64,000 bases of DNA from Kribbella kalugense (GTDB taxonomy: Bacteria > Actinomycetota > Actinomycetes > Propionibacteriales > Kribbellaceae). Positions 10,228-20,353 of the stretch are shown piece after piece. The stretch covers positions 124,001 through 188,000 of the forward strand of contig NZ_SODF01000004.1 in assembly GCF_004365875.1 (NCBI RefSeq). Reading direction: 5' to 3'. The notes under the pieces were generated by a model. It did not search any database. It was not told the origin of the DNA and worked only from the letters and a program-made list of their open reading frames with translations. Each line of letters opens with the position of its first letter. Position 1 is the first letter of the stretch. The translations under genes were made by a program, and so were the position numbers.

Positions 10228-11090
10228 TCATGCTTCGCAGTTGGAAGGTCCGCATCGGCCTGTCGATCCTCGGCTTCTTCATCCTGCTGGCGGTCCTGGG
10301 ACCACTCATCGGCGGCGACCCGAGAGCGAACGACATCAGTTCCATCTCGCAGCCGCCGAGCGCCCACCACCTCTTCGGTACGACGCAGTTCGGGCAGGAC
10401 GTCCTCGCGCAGACCATCGCCGGCGCCCGCGGCTCGATGCTGGTCGGCATCCTCGCCGCCGCGATCGGCACGCTGATCGCGATCCTGGTCGGCGTCCCGG
10501 CCGGGTACTTCGGTGGCGCGGTCGACAACGGCCTGAACTTCCTCACCAACCTCTTCCTGGTGATGCCGGTCCTCCCGCTGATCCTGATCGTCGCGGGCTA
10601 CGTCCAAGGCACCGGTCCGTTCGTGATCGCGTTGATCATCGGCCTGTTCGGCTGGTCCGGCGGCGCGCGGACGCTGCGGGCACAGTCGCTCAGCCTGAGC
10701 AGCCGTGACTTCGTGCTCGCGATGCGGATGGTCGGCGAGCCACACCGCAGGCTGATCTTCTTCGAGATCCTCCCGCACCTGACTGGCTGGATCTCGGCGA
10801 TGTTCCTGCACGGCATGATCGGCGGCGTAATGGCCGAGGCCGGCCTGGCCTTCCTCGGCATCACCGACTCCGGCTCGATCAGCTGGGGCACGATGATCCA
10901 GGCCGCTCAGCAGCAAAGCGCCGTACTGCGGGGATTGTGGTGGTGGTTCGTACCGCCGGGGTTGTGTATCGCGCTGATCGGTACGGCGGCGACGCTGGTG
11001 AACTTCGGTGTCGACGAGGTGTCCAACCCGAAACTGCGTCAGGCTCGTCGGTCGGTCATCGTCCGGACGCGAAAGGTGGTCTCGGCGTGA
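10224..11090 (+). CDS. ABC transporter permease, DppC/OppC type
   Basis: This 288-residue permease has the DppC-type N-terminal helix followed by the periplasmic motif 'HLFGTTQFGQDVLAQ' and the EAA loop 'SRDFVLAMRMVGEPHRRLIF'. The start codon overlaps the preceding stop as ATGA; an in-frame ATG two codons later (10230) is possible. It forms the second half of the membrane channel of the importer. The C-terminal tail is Arg-rich (RQARRSVIVRTRK). Confidence 0.93.
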   Translation: MIMLRSWKVRIGLSILGFFILLAVLGPLIGGDPRANDISSISQPPSAHHLFGTTQFGQDVLAQTIAGARGSMLVGILAAAIGTLIAILVGVPAGYFGGAVDNGLNFLTNLFLVMPVLPLILIVAGYVQGTGPFVIALIIGLFGWSGGARTLRAQSLSLSSRDFVLAMRMVGEPHRRLIFFEILPHLTGWISAMFLHGMIGGVMAEAGLAFLGITDSGSISWGTMIQAAQQQSAVLRGLWWWFVPPGLCIALIGTAATLVNFGVDEVSNPKLRQARRSVIVRTRKVVSA

Positions 11091-12061
11091 GTGCTGTCCT
11101 CGTGGTGGAAGGGCTGACCGTCGACTACGTCACCGGCGCCGAGCCGGTGCGGGCCTGTGACGACGTCTCGTTCGAGCTGCGTCGGGGCGAGATCCTCGGC
11201 GTCGCGGGGGAGTCGGGTTCGGGCAAGTCGACGCTGATCACCGCGCTCACCCGGCTGCAACGTCCCCCGGCGGTCACCACCGCTGGTCGGATCGAGTTTC
11301 ACGGCACTGACTTGGTTGCGTTGGGCCCCGACGACCTCAGGAAGCTTCGGTGGACCTCCCTGGCGATCGTCCTGCAGAGTGCGATGGACGCCCTCAACCC
11401 CGTAATGCGAGTCGGCGCCCAGTTCGTCGATGTACTGCGTGCGCACGACAAGACCCTGAGCCGTAAGGACGCCTGGACTAGGGCTGCCGAGCTGCTCGGC
11501 ATGGTCGGGATCTCCGCGGACCGAGTTCGCAGTTATCCGCACGAGCTATCCGGCGGCATGCGGCAGCGGGCCAGCATTGCGCTAGCGCTGGCCTGCGGTC
11601 CGGAGCTCGTCGTGATGGATGAGCCGACGACCGCCGTCGACGTGGTGATGCAACGCCAGATCCTCGCGCAGGTACTCCGTCTGCGCCGCGAACTCGGGTT
11701 TGCCGTCGTCTTCGTCACCCACGACCTATCGCTGCTCCTGGAGCTCGCCGACAGGATCGCGATCATGTACGGCGGCCGGATCGTGGAGATCGGCACCGCC
11801 GAGTCCCTCTACGGCAAACCCCGCCACCCGTACACCCGCGGCCTGCGCGACTCGTTCCCACCACTCCGCTCGCCGCTCCGCAAGCTCAACGGCATTCCCG
11901 GCAGCCCGCCGGACCTGCGCAACCCACCGCCCGGCTGCCCGTTCCACCCTCGCTGTGCGGACCGTTTCGACGGTTGCGACGAGCAACGACCGGAGTTGCT
12001 GACGATCGAGGACCACGCCGTGGCCTGTCGGCTGTACCCGTCGGGAGAAGATCAATCATGA
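11087..12061 (+). CDS. ABC transporter ATPase, DppD/OppD type
   Basis: This 324-residue ATP-hydrolysing subunit starts at GTG 11087, overlapping the previous stop as GTGA. It shows Walker A GESGSGKS, the signature 'ELSGGMRQR', Walker B 'ELVVMDEPTTAVDV' and the H-loop 'VFVTHDLSL'. The C-terminal oligopeptide-transporter extension has the Cys-rich pattern 'GCPFHPRCADRFDGC', which binds an iron-sulfur cluster in related DppD/OppD proteins. It probably forms a heterodimer with the next gene product. Confidence 0.94.
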   Translation: MSAVLVVEGLTVDYVTGAEPVRACDDVSFELRRGEILGVAGESGSGKSTLITALTRLQRPPAVTTAGRIEFHGTDLVALGPDDLRKLRWTSLAIVLQSAMDALNPVMRVGAQFVDVLRAHDKTLSRKDAWTRAAELLGMVGISADRVRSYPHELSGGMRQRASIALALACGPELVVMDEPTTAVDVVMQRQILAQVLRLRRELGFAVVFVTHDLSLLLELADRIAIMYGGRIVEIGTAESLYGKPRHPYTRGLRDSFPPLRSPLRKLNGIPGSPPDLRNPPPGCPFHPRCADRFDGCDEQRPELLTIEDHAVACRLYPSGEDQS

Positions 12062-13005
12062 GCCAACCCGTTCTGGAGGCCCGTGGGGTCTCGAAGCTGT
12101 TCCCGGCCGGCCGATCCACGGTCCGCGCGGTCGAGGACGCGACGCTCGCGTTGCAGCCTGGCCGGATCGTCGCGCTGGTCGGTGAGAGTGGCAGTGGCAA
12201 GACCACGCTCGCCCGCCTGCTCGCGCGGTTCTACCCGCCGACGTCCGGTGAGATCCGCCTGCACGGTGAGGTCGTGAAGGGTAAGCCACGGGCGTACTAC
12301 AGCGACGTCCAGCTGATCTTCCAGGACCCATTCGGCTCGCTGAACCCGTTGCATCGGGTCCGCTACAACCTGGAACGTGCGGTCAAGCTGCATCACCCCA
12401 AAGCGGACGTCGATCAGCGGGTCGCCGAGTTGCTGGAGCGGGTCAGTCTGACGCCGGTCGAGCAGTTCATCGACAAGTTCCCGCACGAGTTGTCCGGTGG
12501 GCAGCGGCAGCGCGTGGTCATCGCCCGGGCGCTGGCGGTGGAGCCGAAGGTGCTGCTCGGCGACGAGCCGATCTCGATGCTGGATGTGTCGATCCGGCTG
12601 GAGATGCTCAACCTGCTCGACCGGTTGCGGACCGAGGACGGCCTCGCGCTGCTGTACATCACGCACGACATCGCGAGCGCGCGGTACCTGTGCGACGACA
12701 TCGTCGTGATGTACGCCGGACGCATGATCGAAGGTGGTCCGAAGGAGGACGTGATCGCCGATCCACTGCACCCGTACACGCAGCTGCTGATCGACTCGTC
12801 ACCCGATCCCGAGCGCAGCGACCGGCCAGATCTCTTCGATGCGGAGGATCTGGGCGAGCCGCCGAGCCTGATCGATCCACCCGCCGGCTGCCGATTCCAT
12901 CCGCGGTGCCCGCTCGCGATGGATGTCTGCCGCACCGAAGCGCCGCCCCGGACCGAACTACCCGGCGGGCGATGGACCCATTGCTGGCTGCAGGAGAAAC
13001 GATGA
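12058..13005 (+). CDS. ABC transporter ATPase, DppF/OppF type
   Basis: This 315-residue partner ATPase has Walker A GESGSGKT, the Q-loop 'VQLIFQDPFGSLNP', the signature 'ELSGGQRQR', Walker B 'KVLLGDEPISMLD' and the H-loop 'LLYITHDIAS'. It carries the same C-terminal Cys motif ('GCRFHPRCPLAMDVC'). The start overlaps the preceding stop as ATGA, and its own stop overlaps the LacI gene start, so importer and regulator are translationally coupled. Confidence 0.94.
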   Translation: MSQPVLEARGVSKLFPAGRSTVRAVEDATLALQPGRIVALVGESGSGKTTLARLLARFYPPTSGEIRLHGEVVKGKPRAYYSDVQLIFQDPFGSLNPLHRVRYNLERAVKLHHPKADVDQRVAELLERVSLTPVEQFIDKFPHELSGGQRQRVVIARALAVEPKVLLGDEPISMLDVSIRLEMLNLLDRLRTEDGLALLYITHDIASARYLCDDIVVMYAGRMIEGGPKEDVIADPLHPYTQLLIDSSPDPERSDRPDLFDAEDLGEPPSLIDPPAGCRFHPRCPLAMDVCRTEAPPRTELPGGRWTHCWLQEKR

Positions 13006-14024
13006 AAGCGCCAAGACAGTCCGATGTCGCCCGGCTCGCCGGCGTCTCCCAGTCCGCTGTGTCCCGAGTGGTGAGCGGAGACATCGACCGGATTCCGGAG
13101 GAGACCCAGGATCGGATCCGGGCCGCGGTGAAGGAGCTCGGGTACGTCCCGAACGCGGCCGCCCGCAACCTCCGCAACAAGAGCAACCGGCTGCTCGGCG
13201 TACACACTTTCGAGTCCGTGTTCCCGCATGCCCGTGAGGACTTCTACTTCGAGTTCCTGCTCGGGATCGAGGAGCGCGCCGAGGAGATCGGGTACGACCT
13301 GGTCCTGTTCACCTCGACCGGGACCAGCGACGGCCGGCGCCGGATCTACCGCGACGGAACGAACCGGCTCAACCTCGCCGACGGCACGGTCCTCCTCGGT
13401 GCCGCGACCGACCGCGAGGAGCTGGCCCGGCTGTGGCACGACGGGTATCTGTTCGTCCACATCGGCCGCCGCGAGGTCGCCGGCGCGGACATCCCGTGCA
13501 TCATCCCGGACTACGTGTCGGCCGCCGACCGAATCGTCACGTCCCTGGCCGATCGCGGCCATCGTCACCTGGCCTACCTGCGTTCCGGAATCGAGCAGGA
13601 GGCGTACGCCGATCGCCGTACGGGCTATCGCAACGCGATCGAACGGCTGGGGCTGCAGGACCGTTCGCCCGGCTACCGCGGCGAGCCTGGGCTGACTGAG
13701 GAGTGGCTGGGCGAGCTGGCGTCCGGACCGGAGACCGCTGTGGTCGCCGAGAACATCGGCCTGGCCGAGGACCTGCGGACCGGACTGGCGGCGCGCGGCC
13801 TCAGCATCCCCGCCGACGTGTCCGTCGCGGTGCTGGAGGGGTCCGGCGACGAACCCGGGCACCGCTGGGACTGCCTGGTCATCCCGCGCAAGGAGATCGG
13901 CCGGATCGCCATCGACGCCCTAGTGACCCGAGTCGAGAACCCGGACGAGGAACCGGTCAGCCAACTGGTGGCCTGTGATCTGGTGGCCGGCGAAACCGTC
14001 GCCGCGCCTGGTAAAAAGGAGTAA
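13002..14024 (+). CDS. LacI-family transcriptional regulator
   Basis: This 340-residue repressor-type regulator has an N-terminal helix-turn-helix ('SDVARLAGVSQSAVSRVVSG', residues 6-25) and the hinge 'YVPNAAARNLRNKSNRLLGV'. A periplasmic-binding-like effector domain follows. The gene overlaps dppF-like by four bases and is followed 4 bases later by the oxidoreductase gene. LacI proteins usually sense a sugar linked to the operon. The nearest candidate operator is the TCATACGTATGA palindrome upstream of 7583. Confidence 0.92.
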   Translation: MKAPRQSDVARLAGVSQSAVSRVVSGDIDRIPEETQDRIRAAVKELGYVPNAAARNLRNKSNRLLGVHTFESVFPHAREDFYFEFLLGIEERAEEIGYDLVLFTSTGTSDGRRRIYRDGTNRLNLADGTVLLGAATDREELARLWHDGYLFVHIGRREVAGADIPCIIPDYVSAADRIVTSLADRGHRHLAYLRSGIEQEAYADRRTGYRNAIERLGLQDRSPGYRGEPGLTEEWLGELASGPETAVVAENIGLAEDLRTGLAARGLSIPADVSVAVLEGSGDEPGHRWDCLVIPRKEIGRIAIDALVTRVENPDEEPVSQLVACDLVAGETVAAPGKKE

Positions 14025-14028
14025 ACGG

Positions 14029-15588
14029 GTGGAACTCGAAACGGATGTGCTGGTCGTCGGCGGCGGACTGGGTGGAGTCGCGGCTGCACTGACCGCGGTA
14101 CGACTGGGTCGGCGCGTGGTGCTGACCGAGCCGACCGACTGGCTCGGCGGCCAACTGACCAGCCAGCTCGTGCCGCCCGACGAGCACCCGTGGATCGAGC
14201 AGTACGCCGCTACTGGGTACGCCGAACTCCGCCGTCGGATCCGGGACTACTACCGCCGGAACTACCCACTGACACCTGAAGTAGCTGACGATCCGCTGCT
14301 CGACCCCGGTCGCGGGGTGGTCAGCCGGTTCTGCCATGAGCCACGCGTGGCAGCCGCCGTACTCGAGGAAATGCTCGCTCCATGGCGGGCGTCCGGTCGG
14401 CTCCGCGTCTTCCTTGAGCACGCGGCGATCGCAGTGGCCGCGAATGGCGACGAGATCGAGGCGGTGACTCTGAGGGATCTGCGCGGCGGCCACGAGCTGA
14501 CGGTGTCGGCGACGTACGTCGTGGACGCGACCGAGCTCGGTGACCTGCTAGAGCTGGCGAATGTCGAGCACGTGATCGGCGCGGAAGGTCGCGACCAGAC
14601 CGGCGAGCTGCATGCGCCCGAGGTCGCGAATCCCCTTGATCAGCAGGCGTTCTCGTGGTGTTTCGCGCTGGAGCACCGGCCGGGGGAGGACCACACCATC
14701 GACCGTCCGGCGACGTACGAGCACTGGCGGGACGCGGTCGCGCCGTTCTGGCCCGGATCGCAGTTGTCCTGGACGGACGTCGTACCGGTGACGCTGGAGC
14801 AGCGGGAGTGGAAGCTGTTCGAGGCGAATCAGGATCGCCGGGCGCCGTTCTCGCTCTGGCGATATCGACAAATCCTTGCCAGCAGCAACTTTGTCGACAA
14901 GGTGATCCCGGACGTCACGGTGGTCAACTGGCCGCAGCTCGACTACTGGGAAGCACCGCTCCTTGGTGGAGCCGATCCCTCGGCCGCGCTGGCCGCCAGC
15001 CGGGACCTGTCGCTGTCGTTCCTGTACTGGATGCAGACCGAGGGCGGCTATCCCGGCCTGCGGTTGCGGCCGGACGTGCCGGGTACGGCGGACGGCCTCG
15101 CCAAGGCGCCGTACATCCGGGAATCGCGGCGGATCCAGGCCGAGTTCACCGTGCTCGAGCAGCACGTCGGCGTGGAGGCGCGGCCGGACGGTGCGGGCAG
15201 TGAGGTGTTCGCGGACACAGTCGGGCTCGGGCGGTACCGGATCGATCTGCACCCGAGTACGGCAGGCCGGACGTACGTCGACATCGAGGCGTACCCGTTC
15301 CAGATCCCGCTCGGCGCGCTGATCCCGGTCCGTGTCGACAACTTGCTACCGGCAAACAAGAACATTGGGACGACCCACATCACCAACGGTTGCTACCGCC
15401 TGCACCCGGTCGAATGGAGCATCGGCGAGGCGGTTGGCGCACTGGTCAGCTTCTGTCTGACCGAAGGCCTGTCACCACGCAAGGTCCGCAACGATCCCAC
15501 CCATCTGGCCGACTACCAACGCCTCCTCACCGACGGCCTCGGCACCCGGATCGCTTGGCCGGAGGAGATCCGCACCCATCGCGACTGA
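14029..15588 (+). CDS. FAD-dependent oxidoreductase (FAD_oxidored family)
   Basis: This 519-residue protein starts at GTG 14029, 6 bases downstream of AAAAGGAG; the open frame further upstream has no such site. The N terminus is a dinucleotide-binding fold 'VLVVGGGLGGVAAALTAVRLG'. The second FAD contact is in 'LLPANKNIGTTHITNG' near the C terminus. Proteins of this family are often found in polysaccharide-utilisation operons of actinobacteria, but the substrate is rarely known. Its place between the LacI gene and the GH5 gene suggests oxidation of a sugar or sugar-derived compound; this is inference. Confidence 0.82.
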   Translation: MELETDVLVVGGGLGGVAAALTAVRLGRRVVLTEPTDWLGGQLTSQLVPPDEHPWIEQYAATGYAELRRRIRDYYRRNYPLTPEVADDPLLDPGRGVVSRFCHEPRVAAAVLEEMLAPWRASGRLRVFLEHAAIAVAANGDEIEAVTLRDLRGGHELTVSATYVVDATELGDLLELANVEHVIGAEGRDQTGELHAPEVANPLDQQAFSWCFALEHRPGEDHTIDRPATYEHWRDAVAPFWPGSQLSWTDVVPVTLEQREWKLFEANQDRRAPFSLWRYRQILASSNFVDKVIPDVTVVNWPQLDYWEAPLLGGADPSAALAASRDLSLSFLYWMQTEGGYPGLRLRPDVPGTADGLAKAPYIRESRRIQAEFTVLEQHVGVEARPDGAGSEVFADTVGLGRYRIDLHPSTAGRTYVDIEAYPFQIPLGALIPVRVDNLLPANKNIGTTHITNGCYRLHPVEWSIGEAVGALVSFCLTEGLSPRKVRNDPTHLADYQRLLTDGLGTRIAWPEEIRTHRD

Positions 15589-15601
15589 AAAGGATGATGC
15601 T

Positions 15602-17028
15602 GTGCTCCGAAAGTCTTTGGCCGCCCTGTGTACTGCGTTGCTGTTCTCCGCTGCGTCTCTGGTGAACGCATCTGCGCAGACCACCGCCCTCCCCGCCCTG
15701 CACACCGAAGGCAATCGCATCAAGAACAGCGCCGGGACCGACGTGACCCTCAAGGGTCTCTCCGTCATCGCCCCCGAGCAGAACTCGGTCTGCACCGACT
15801 GCAACTCCAAGCCGATCAACGACCTGATCGACATGACGGTCTCGAACGGCTGGAACTCCAAGGTCCTCCGTCTGCTCGTCACCGAGGCGATCGGCAAGGA
15901 CCTGAACGCGTACGACGCCACCTACATCAAGCCGTACGTCGACCACGCCGTTGCCAAGGGCCTCTACGTGATCATCGACCTGCATCTCGTCCGCAACTAC
16001 GGTGACGCGGCCGGCGCCGTACCGCAGTCGGACGTGAAGGGCTTCTGGGACTTCATCGCGCCGCGGTACGCGAACAACCCGAACGTGTTGTTCGAGGTGT
16101 TCAACGAGCCGATCGCGCCGGACAACTGGGCCACCTGGAAGTCCTACATCCAGCCGGTCGTGGACTCGATCCGGTCGGTCGCGTCGAACGTGATCCTGAT
16201 GGGCAGCCCGTCCTGGAGCACCCGGCTCAACGGCGCGCTCACCGACCCGATCACGGGCGGCAATATCGCGTACGTCTACCACCTCTATCCGAACCAGGGG
16301 CCGGCTACTGCGGCCAGTCTCGATCCCAAATTCGGCAATGCGTCGGCGACTCTGCCGGTGGTGTTGACCGAATTCGGCTGGGATCCGTCGTCGTCGGCCA
16401 ACAACGTCACCGCCGGTACGACGTCCGGGTGGGACTGCCGTTGCGCCAGTACCTGGACGCCCGTCCACAGATCGGCTGGCTGGGCTGGGTGTTCGACAAC
16501 TTCTGGGCTCCGGTCATGTTCGACAAGAACTGGAACCTGTTGTCGGGCGAGTACGAGGGCGCCTTCATCCGCGACTGGCTGGCCGGTGCTCCTGCGGTCT
16601 CACCGTGCTCCGATCACCTCGCTCGCGGCGCGACGGTGACCGCGTCCTCGACGTACGACGCCGATTCGGGCGCGCCGAAAGCGGTTGACGGGTCGTGCGC
16701 GGACAGCGGACGCTGGATGTCGGCCGTCGGTGACACGGCGCCGGTGCTCACAGTGGATCTGGGGACCTACAAGGATGTGAGTCAGGTGGACGTCTACAGC
16801 GGGTACGGGTACCCGAATGTTGCCACCGGCACCGTTCTGACCGCTTTCAAGGTCGAGGGGCACACCTCCGCCGGCTGGGTCCAGCTCGGGAGCTACACCG
16901 CGAACACCCGCGCTCTGGTCTCGACTCCGGTGACGTCGGCGGCGATCGACCAGATCCGGCTCGCGATCACCGACCCGTCCAGCACGACTCCTGATATCGC
17001 CCGCGTGTACGAGGTGGCCGCCCACTAG
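15602..17028 (+). pseudogene. Secreted GH5 cellulase-like enzyme with discoidin-type C-terminal domain, one frameshift
   Basis: GTG 15602 follows AAAAGGA. A signal peptide (about 1-26, ending 'NASAQTTA') leads into a GH5 barrel with acid/base Glu in 'VLFEVFNEPIAPD' and nucleophile Glu in 'VVLTEFGWDP'. The frame breaks near 16431. Adding one G to the run 16431-16433 restores '...TTSGWGLPLRQYLDARPQIGW' and runs to the stop at 17028. The restored tail has the end of the barrel and an F5/8 type C (CBM32-like) domain ('ASSTYDADSGAPKAVDGS'). As written, both catalytic glutamates are upstream of the break but the barrel is incomplete. A sequencing error is possible. Confidence 0.8.
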
Positions 17029-17036
17029 GAGGACTC

Positions 17037-19132
17037 GTGATTGGTTCCCGACCAGTTCGGCTGGCCGTCATTCTGCTTGCCAGTGCGCTTGTCCTCCCCG
17101 CGGTCCCGGCTGCGGCGTCACGGGAGTTGAAGCTGACGATCCTGTCCGGTCGCCCGGACAAGGTGACCGGCGGGGATGCGCTCGTGCACGTCGACGTACC
17201 GGATGCTCCAGTGAGGGTGACTCTGAACGGCAAGGACGTGTCGTCGGTGTTCACCGCTGACGACGGCGGTCTGACCGGGCTGGTCGGGAACCTGTCTTTG
17301 GGATCGAACGTCCTCCGTGCCGAGGCCGGGGGACGGCGTACGACGCTGGAGGTCCGGAACTATCCACGGCAGGGGCCGGTGTTCTCGGGGCCGCACGAGC
17401 AGCCGTTCGTGTGCGAGACGGCGTCGTTCACCATTCCGGTGATCGGTGGGACGCTCGGCGCTCCGCTCGATGCCGACTGTACGGTCGCGCCGCGGGTCGA
17501 CTACTTCTACCGGACGAAGGCCGGCCAGTTTGTGAAATGGCCGGCCGGCGCGACGTCGTACCCGGCCGACCTGGCGAAGACGGACGCTGGTGATCCGTTC
17601 ATCGTCCGGATGGAGACGACGGCGCGAACCGCGCCGTCGTACAGACGACGATGTTGCACGATCCGTTGCGTGAGGCAACACCGACGCCGACGCGACGGTC
17701 GTCGAGCTGGAACGGGCGCGCGATCTTCACTCTCGGCGGCGGTTGTGCCGGCGGGTGGCACCGTTCGGGTTCGACGACCGGTGGAGTGACGGACGCTTTT
17801 CTGCTCGGTCGCGGGTATGCGCTGATGTCGTCGTCGCTGAACGTCTTCGGTCAGAACTGCAACGACGTGACCGCGGCCGAGTCGGCGATGATGACGGAGG
17901 AGTTGTTCGTCGAGCACTACGGGAAGCCTTCGTACACGGTGGGGTTCGGTTGCTCCGGCGGGTCGTACCAGGCCCATCAGATCACCGACAACTACCCGGG
18001 CATCTTCGACGGGATCATCGTCGGATGTTCGTTCCCGGACGTCGGGTTCGGCACGATCCAGTTCATCAGCGACTCGTTGCTGCTGGACACGTACTTCAAC
18101 AAGTCGAGCGTTGCGTGGACCCAGGAGCAGAAGCGGCAGGTGGCCGGGTTCGCGACGTACGCGACGCTGCCGAGCATGGCGGTCAGCGCGAACCGGATCG
18201 ATCCGCGGAAGAACTGCGACATCGTCCCGGCGGCGCAACGCTACGACCCGGCGACGAACCCGCGTGGCGTGCGTTGCGACGTCTTCGACCACACGATCAA
18301 CGCGTACGGCGCCGATCCGGCGACCGGATTCTCCCGGCGGCCGCTGGACAACGTCGGCATCCAGTACGGGCTGTCGGTGCTGAAGTCTGGGGCAGTCACT
18401 GCGGACCAGTTCCTTGATCTGAATGAGCGGATCGGCGGTTTCGACGCGGACGCGAACGTGGTGCCGGCCCGTACCGTCGCGGATCCTTCGGCGGTGCGTA
18501 CGGCGTACCGGACCGGGCGGCTGACGAACGGCGGGGGAGGGTTGAAGGACGTGCCGATCATCGACTACCGGGCGTACTTCGACACCCAGTCGTACGGCGA
18601 CATCCACGTCAGGTACCACACGTTCTCGATGCGGGCCCGGCTGGAGAAGGCGAACGGAACAGCGGCGAACCAGGTCAGCCTGCTCGAGGATTCGCAGTAC
18701 GGACTGTTCAGCACGGACAGTCCGTTGTTGCAGCATGCGGTCGACTCGATGGATCAATGGCTGACGGTCTTGGACGCGGACGGCACGTCGCGACCGCGGA
18801 TCGACAAGATCGTCGCAGCTCGTCCTACTGGGCTGGTCGAGGGATGTCGTGGTCCTTCAGGCTTCATCGCGCAGCCGCTGAACCGGGATCCGTCGTCGCG
18901 GTGCGAGCAACTGTTCCCGTCGGCATCATTCCCGCGCGAGGTCGCGGGGGCGACCGTTGCCGCCGACATCATCAAGTGCAAGCTGCACGCACCGGTCCGC
19001 TCGGACTACCCAACGTTCACCGCCGCCCAGTGGACCCGACTCCGGACGATCTTCCCTGGCGGCGTCTGCGACTGGTCGAAGCCGGGTGCCGGGCAGCAAC
19101 CACTGGCCGGGACCTGGCTCAGCTTCAGCTGA
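17037..19132 (+). pseudogene. DUF6351 secreted alpha/beta-hydrolase-like protein, one frameshift
   Basis: GTG 17037 follows AGGAGG. Residues 1-29 are a signal peptide. The first frame runs to about 17620; the second is open from there to 19132. Joining them by one added base between about 17616 and 17625 gives a continuous protein of about 697 residues with 'NRAVVQTTMLHDP' across the join. The nucleophile elbow 'GFGCSGGSYQAH' and the preceding 'FTLGGGCAGGWH' are typical of DUF6351, a tannase/feruloyl-esterase-like group. Extracellular esterase activity is plausible but unproven. It follows the GH5 gene by 8 bases and shares the operon. Confidence 0.72.
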
Positions 19133-19258
19133 TCCGGTTCTGTAACCGTCTGTTGAGATTGATCACGACCAGTGGTCACGAGGCAGTAATCCCTGGATGA
19201 CGCACCGCGCGGGGGTGCGCGAACCACCAAGACACGACAGCATCGGACAAAGGGGAAC

Positions 19259-19272
19259 GGAAAGCGCTCTCC
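19259..19272 (+). promoter_or_regulatory. Candidate LacI-type operator upstream of the CUT1 importer
   Basis: GGAAAGCGCTCTCC is a 14-base inverted repeat with one mismatch and a central GCGC, close to the CebR-like consensus TGGGAGCGCTCCCA. It lies 38 bases before the first permease gene, in the 177-base gap that should hold its promoter. No LacI gene is adjacent, so the binding protein would be encoded elsewhere or at 13002. Confidence 0.5.
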
Positions 19273-19309
19273 GCTGTGGGAGCGACGACAACCACCCAGG
19301 GAGTCTCGC

Positions 19310-20353
19310 GTGGCTCGAACAGATGCAATCAACAGCCTCCAGACCGACCGATCCACACCGGGCGAAGTCGCCGGTGCGGCCGGCTCCGGACCACCGGGCA
19401 CCGGCATGGACAGTAGGAACGGACCGCGCACAGCAGGTAAGCCGCTGTCCTGGTGGGCGAGGGCCCGGCGGGACAAGGTTTTGTTGCTGATGGCCCTGCC
19501 CGGGCTGGTCCTCCTGCTGGTGTTCCACTACCTGCCGCTGCTCGGGAACCTGATCGCGTTCCAGGAGTACCTGCCGTTCGTCCCGTTCGGCCGCAGCGCG
19601 TGGGTCGGGCTGGACAACTTCGCGGTGATCTTCAACGGGGACCCGGAGTTCCTGAACGCCCTCAAGAACACGCTGCTGATCACGCTGGTGCAGGTCGTCT
19701 TCGTGTTCCCGGCGCCGATCGCTTTGGCGCTGATGCTGAACAGCCTGCTCTCCGAGCGGATCAAGCGGATCGTGCAATCCGTCCTCTACCTGCCGCACTT
19801 CCTGTCCTGGGTGATCGTGATCGCGATCTTCCAGCAGCTCCTCGGCGGCAGCGGACTGATCAACAACTTCCTGCGTTCGCACGGGATGGGCACGATCGAC
19901 TTCCTCGGCAATCCGGACGGCTTCATCGCGCTGCTGACCAGCCAGGTGATCTGGAAGGACACCGGCTGGGGAACGATCCTGTTCCTCGCCGCGCTGACGC
20001 AGATCGATCCCGGCCTGTACGAGGCCGCCCGGGTCGACGGCGCCTCCCGCTGGCGGCAGCTGTGGCACGTCACGGTGCCCGGGATCCGCGCGTTGATCAT
20101 CCTGCTGCTGATCCTCCGGCTCGGCGATTCGCTGACCGTCGGCTTCGAGCAGATCATCCTGCAGCAGAACCTCGTCGGCAGACCGGCGAGTGAAGTGCTC
20201 GACACGTACGTCTACAACAACGGCGTACTGGCAGGCCAATGGGGTGTGTCGGCCGCGGTCGGCTTGGTGAAGGGACTTGTTGCCGTCGTCCTGGTGCTCG
20301 GCGCCAACAAGATCGCGCACATCTTCGGCGAGGCGGGGGTGTACAAGAAATGA
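19310..20353 (+). CDS. Carbohydrate ABC transporter permease (CUT1, LplB/UgpA type)
   Basis: This 347-residue protein starts at GTG 19310 with GGGAG 6 bases upstream. An unusually long hydrophilic N terminus (about 50 residues, rich in Thr, Gly and Pro) precedes six predicted helices. The EAA loop reads 'YEAARVDGASRWRQLWHVTVPG', where the sugar-importer ATPase docks. Similarity is to LplB-type permeases that work with polysaccharide or complex sugar binding proteins. No ATPase gene is linked, so a shared MsmK-type ATPase is expected. Confidence 0.92.
   Translation: MARTDAINSLQTDRSTPGEVAGAAGSGPPGTGMDSRNGPRTAGKPLSWWARARRDKVLLLMALPGLVLLLVFHYLPLLGNLIAFQEYLPFVPFGRSAWVGLDNFAVIFNGDPEFLNALKNTLLITLVQVVFVFPAPIALALMLNSLLSERIKRIVQSVLYLPHFLSWVIVIAIFQQLLGGSGLINNFLRSHGMGTIDFLGNPDGFIALLTSQVIWKDTGWGTILFLAALTQIDPGLYEAARVDGASRWRQLWHVTVPGIRALIILLLILRLGDSLTVGFEQIILQQNLVGRPASEVLDTYVYNNGVLAGQWGVSAAVGLVKGLVAVVLVLGANKIAHIFGEAGVYKK

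Noticed and set aside
12414..13862. A 482-codon minus-strand frame across the DppF-like and LacI genes
   Set aside because: It crosses two confidently identified genes that overlap by ATGA and has no recognisable domain.
16429..17028. A separate gene starting inside the GH5 region
   Set aside because: No ribosome-binding site; the sequence continues the GH5 barrel directly once one G is restored, so it is the 3' part of the same gene.
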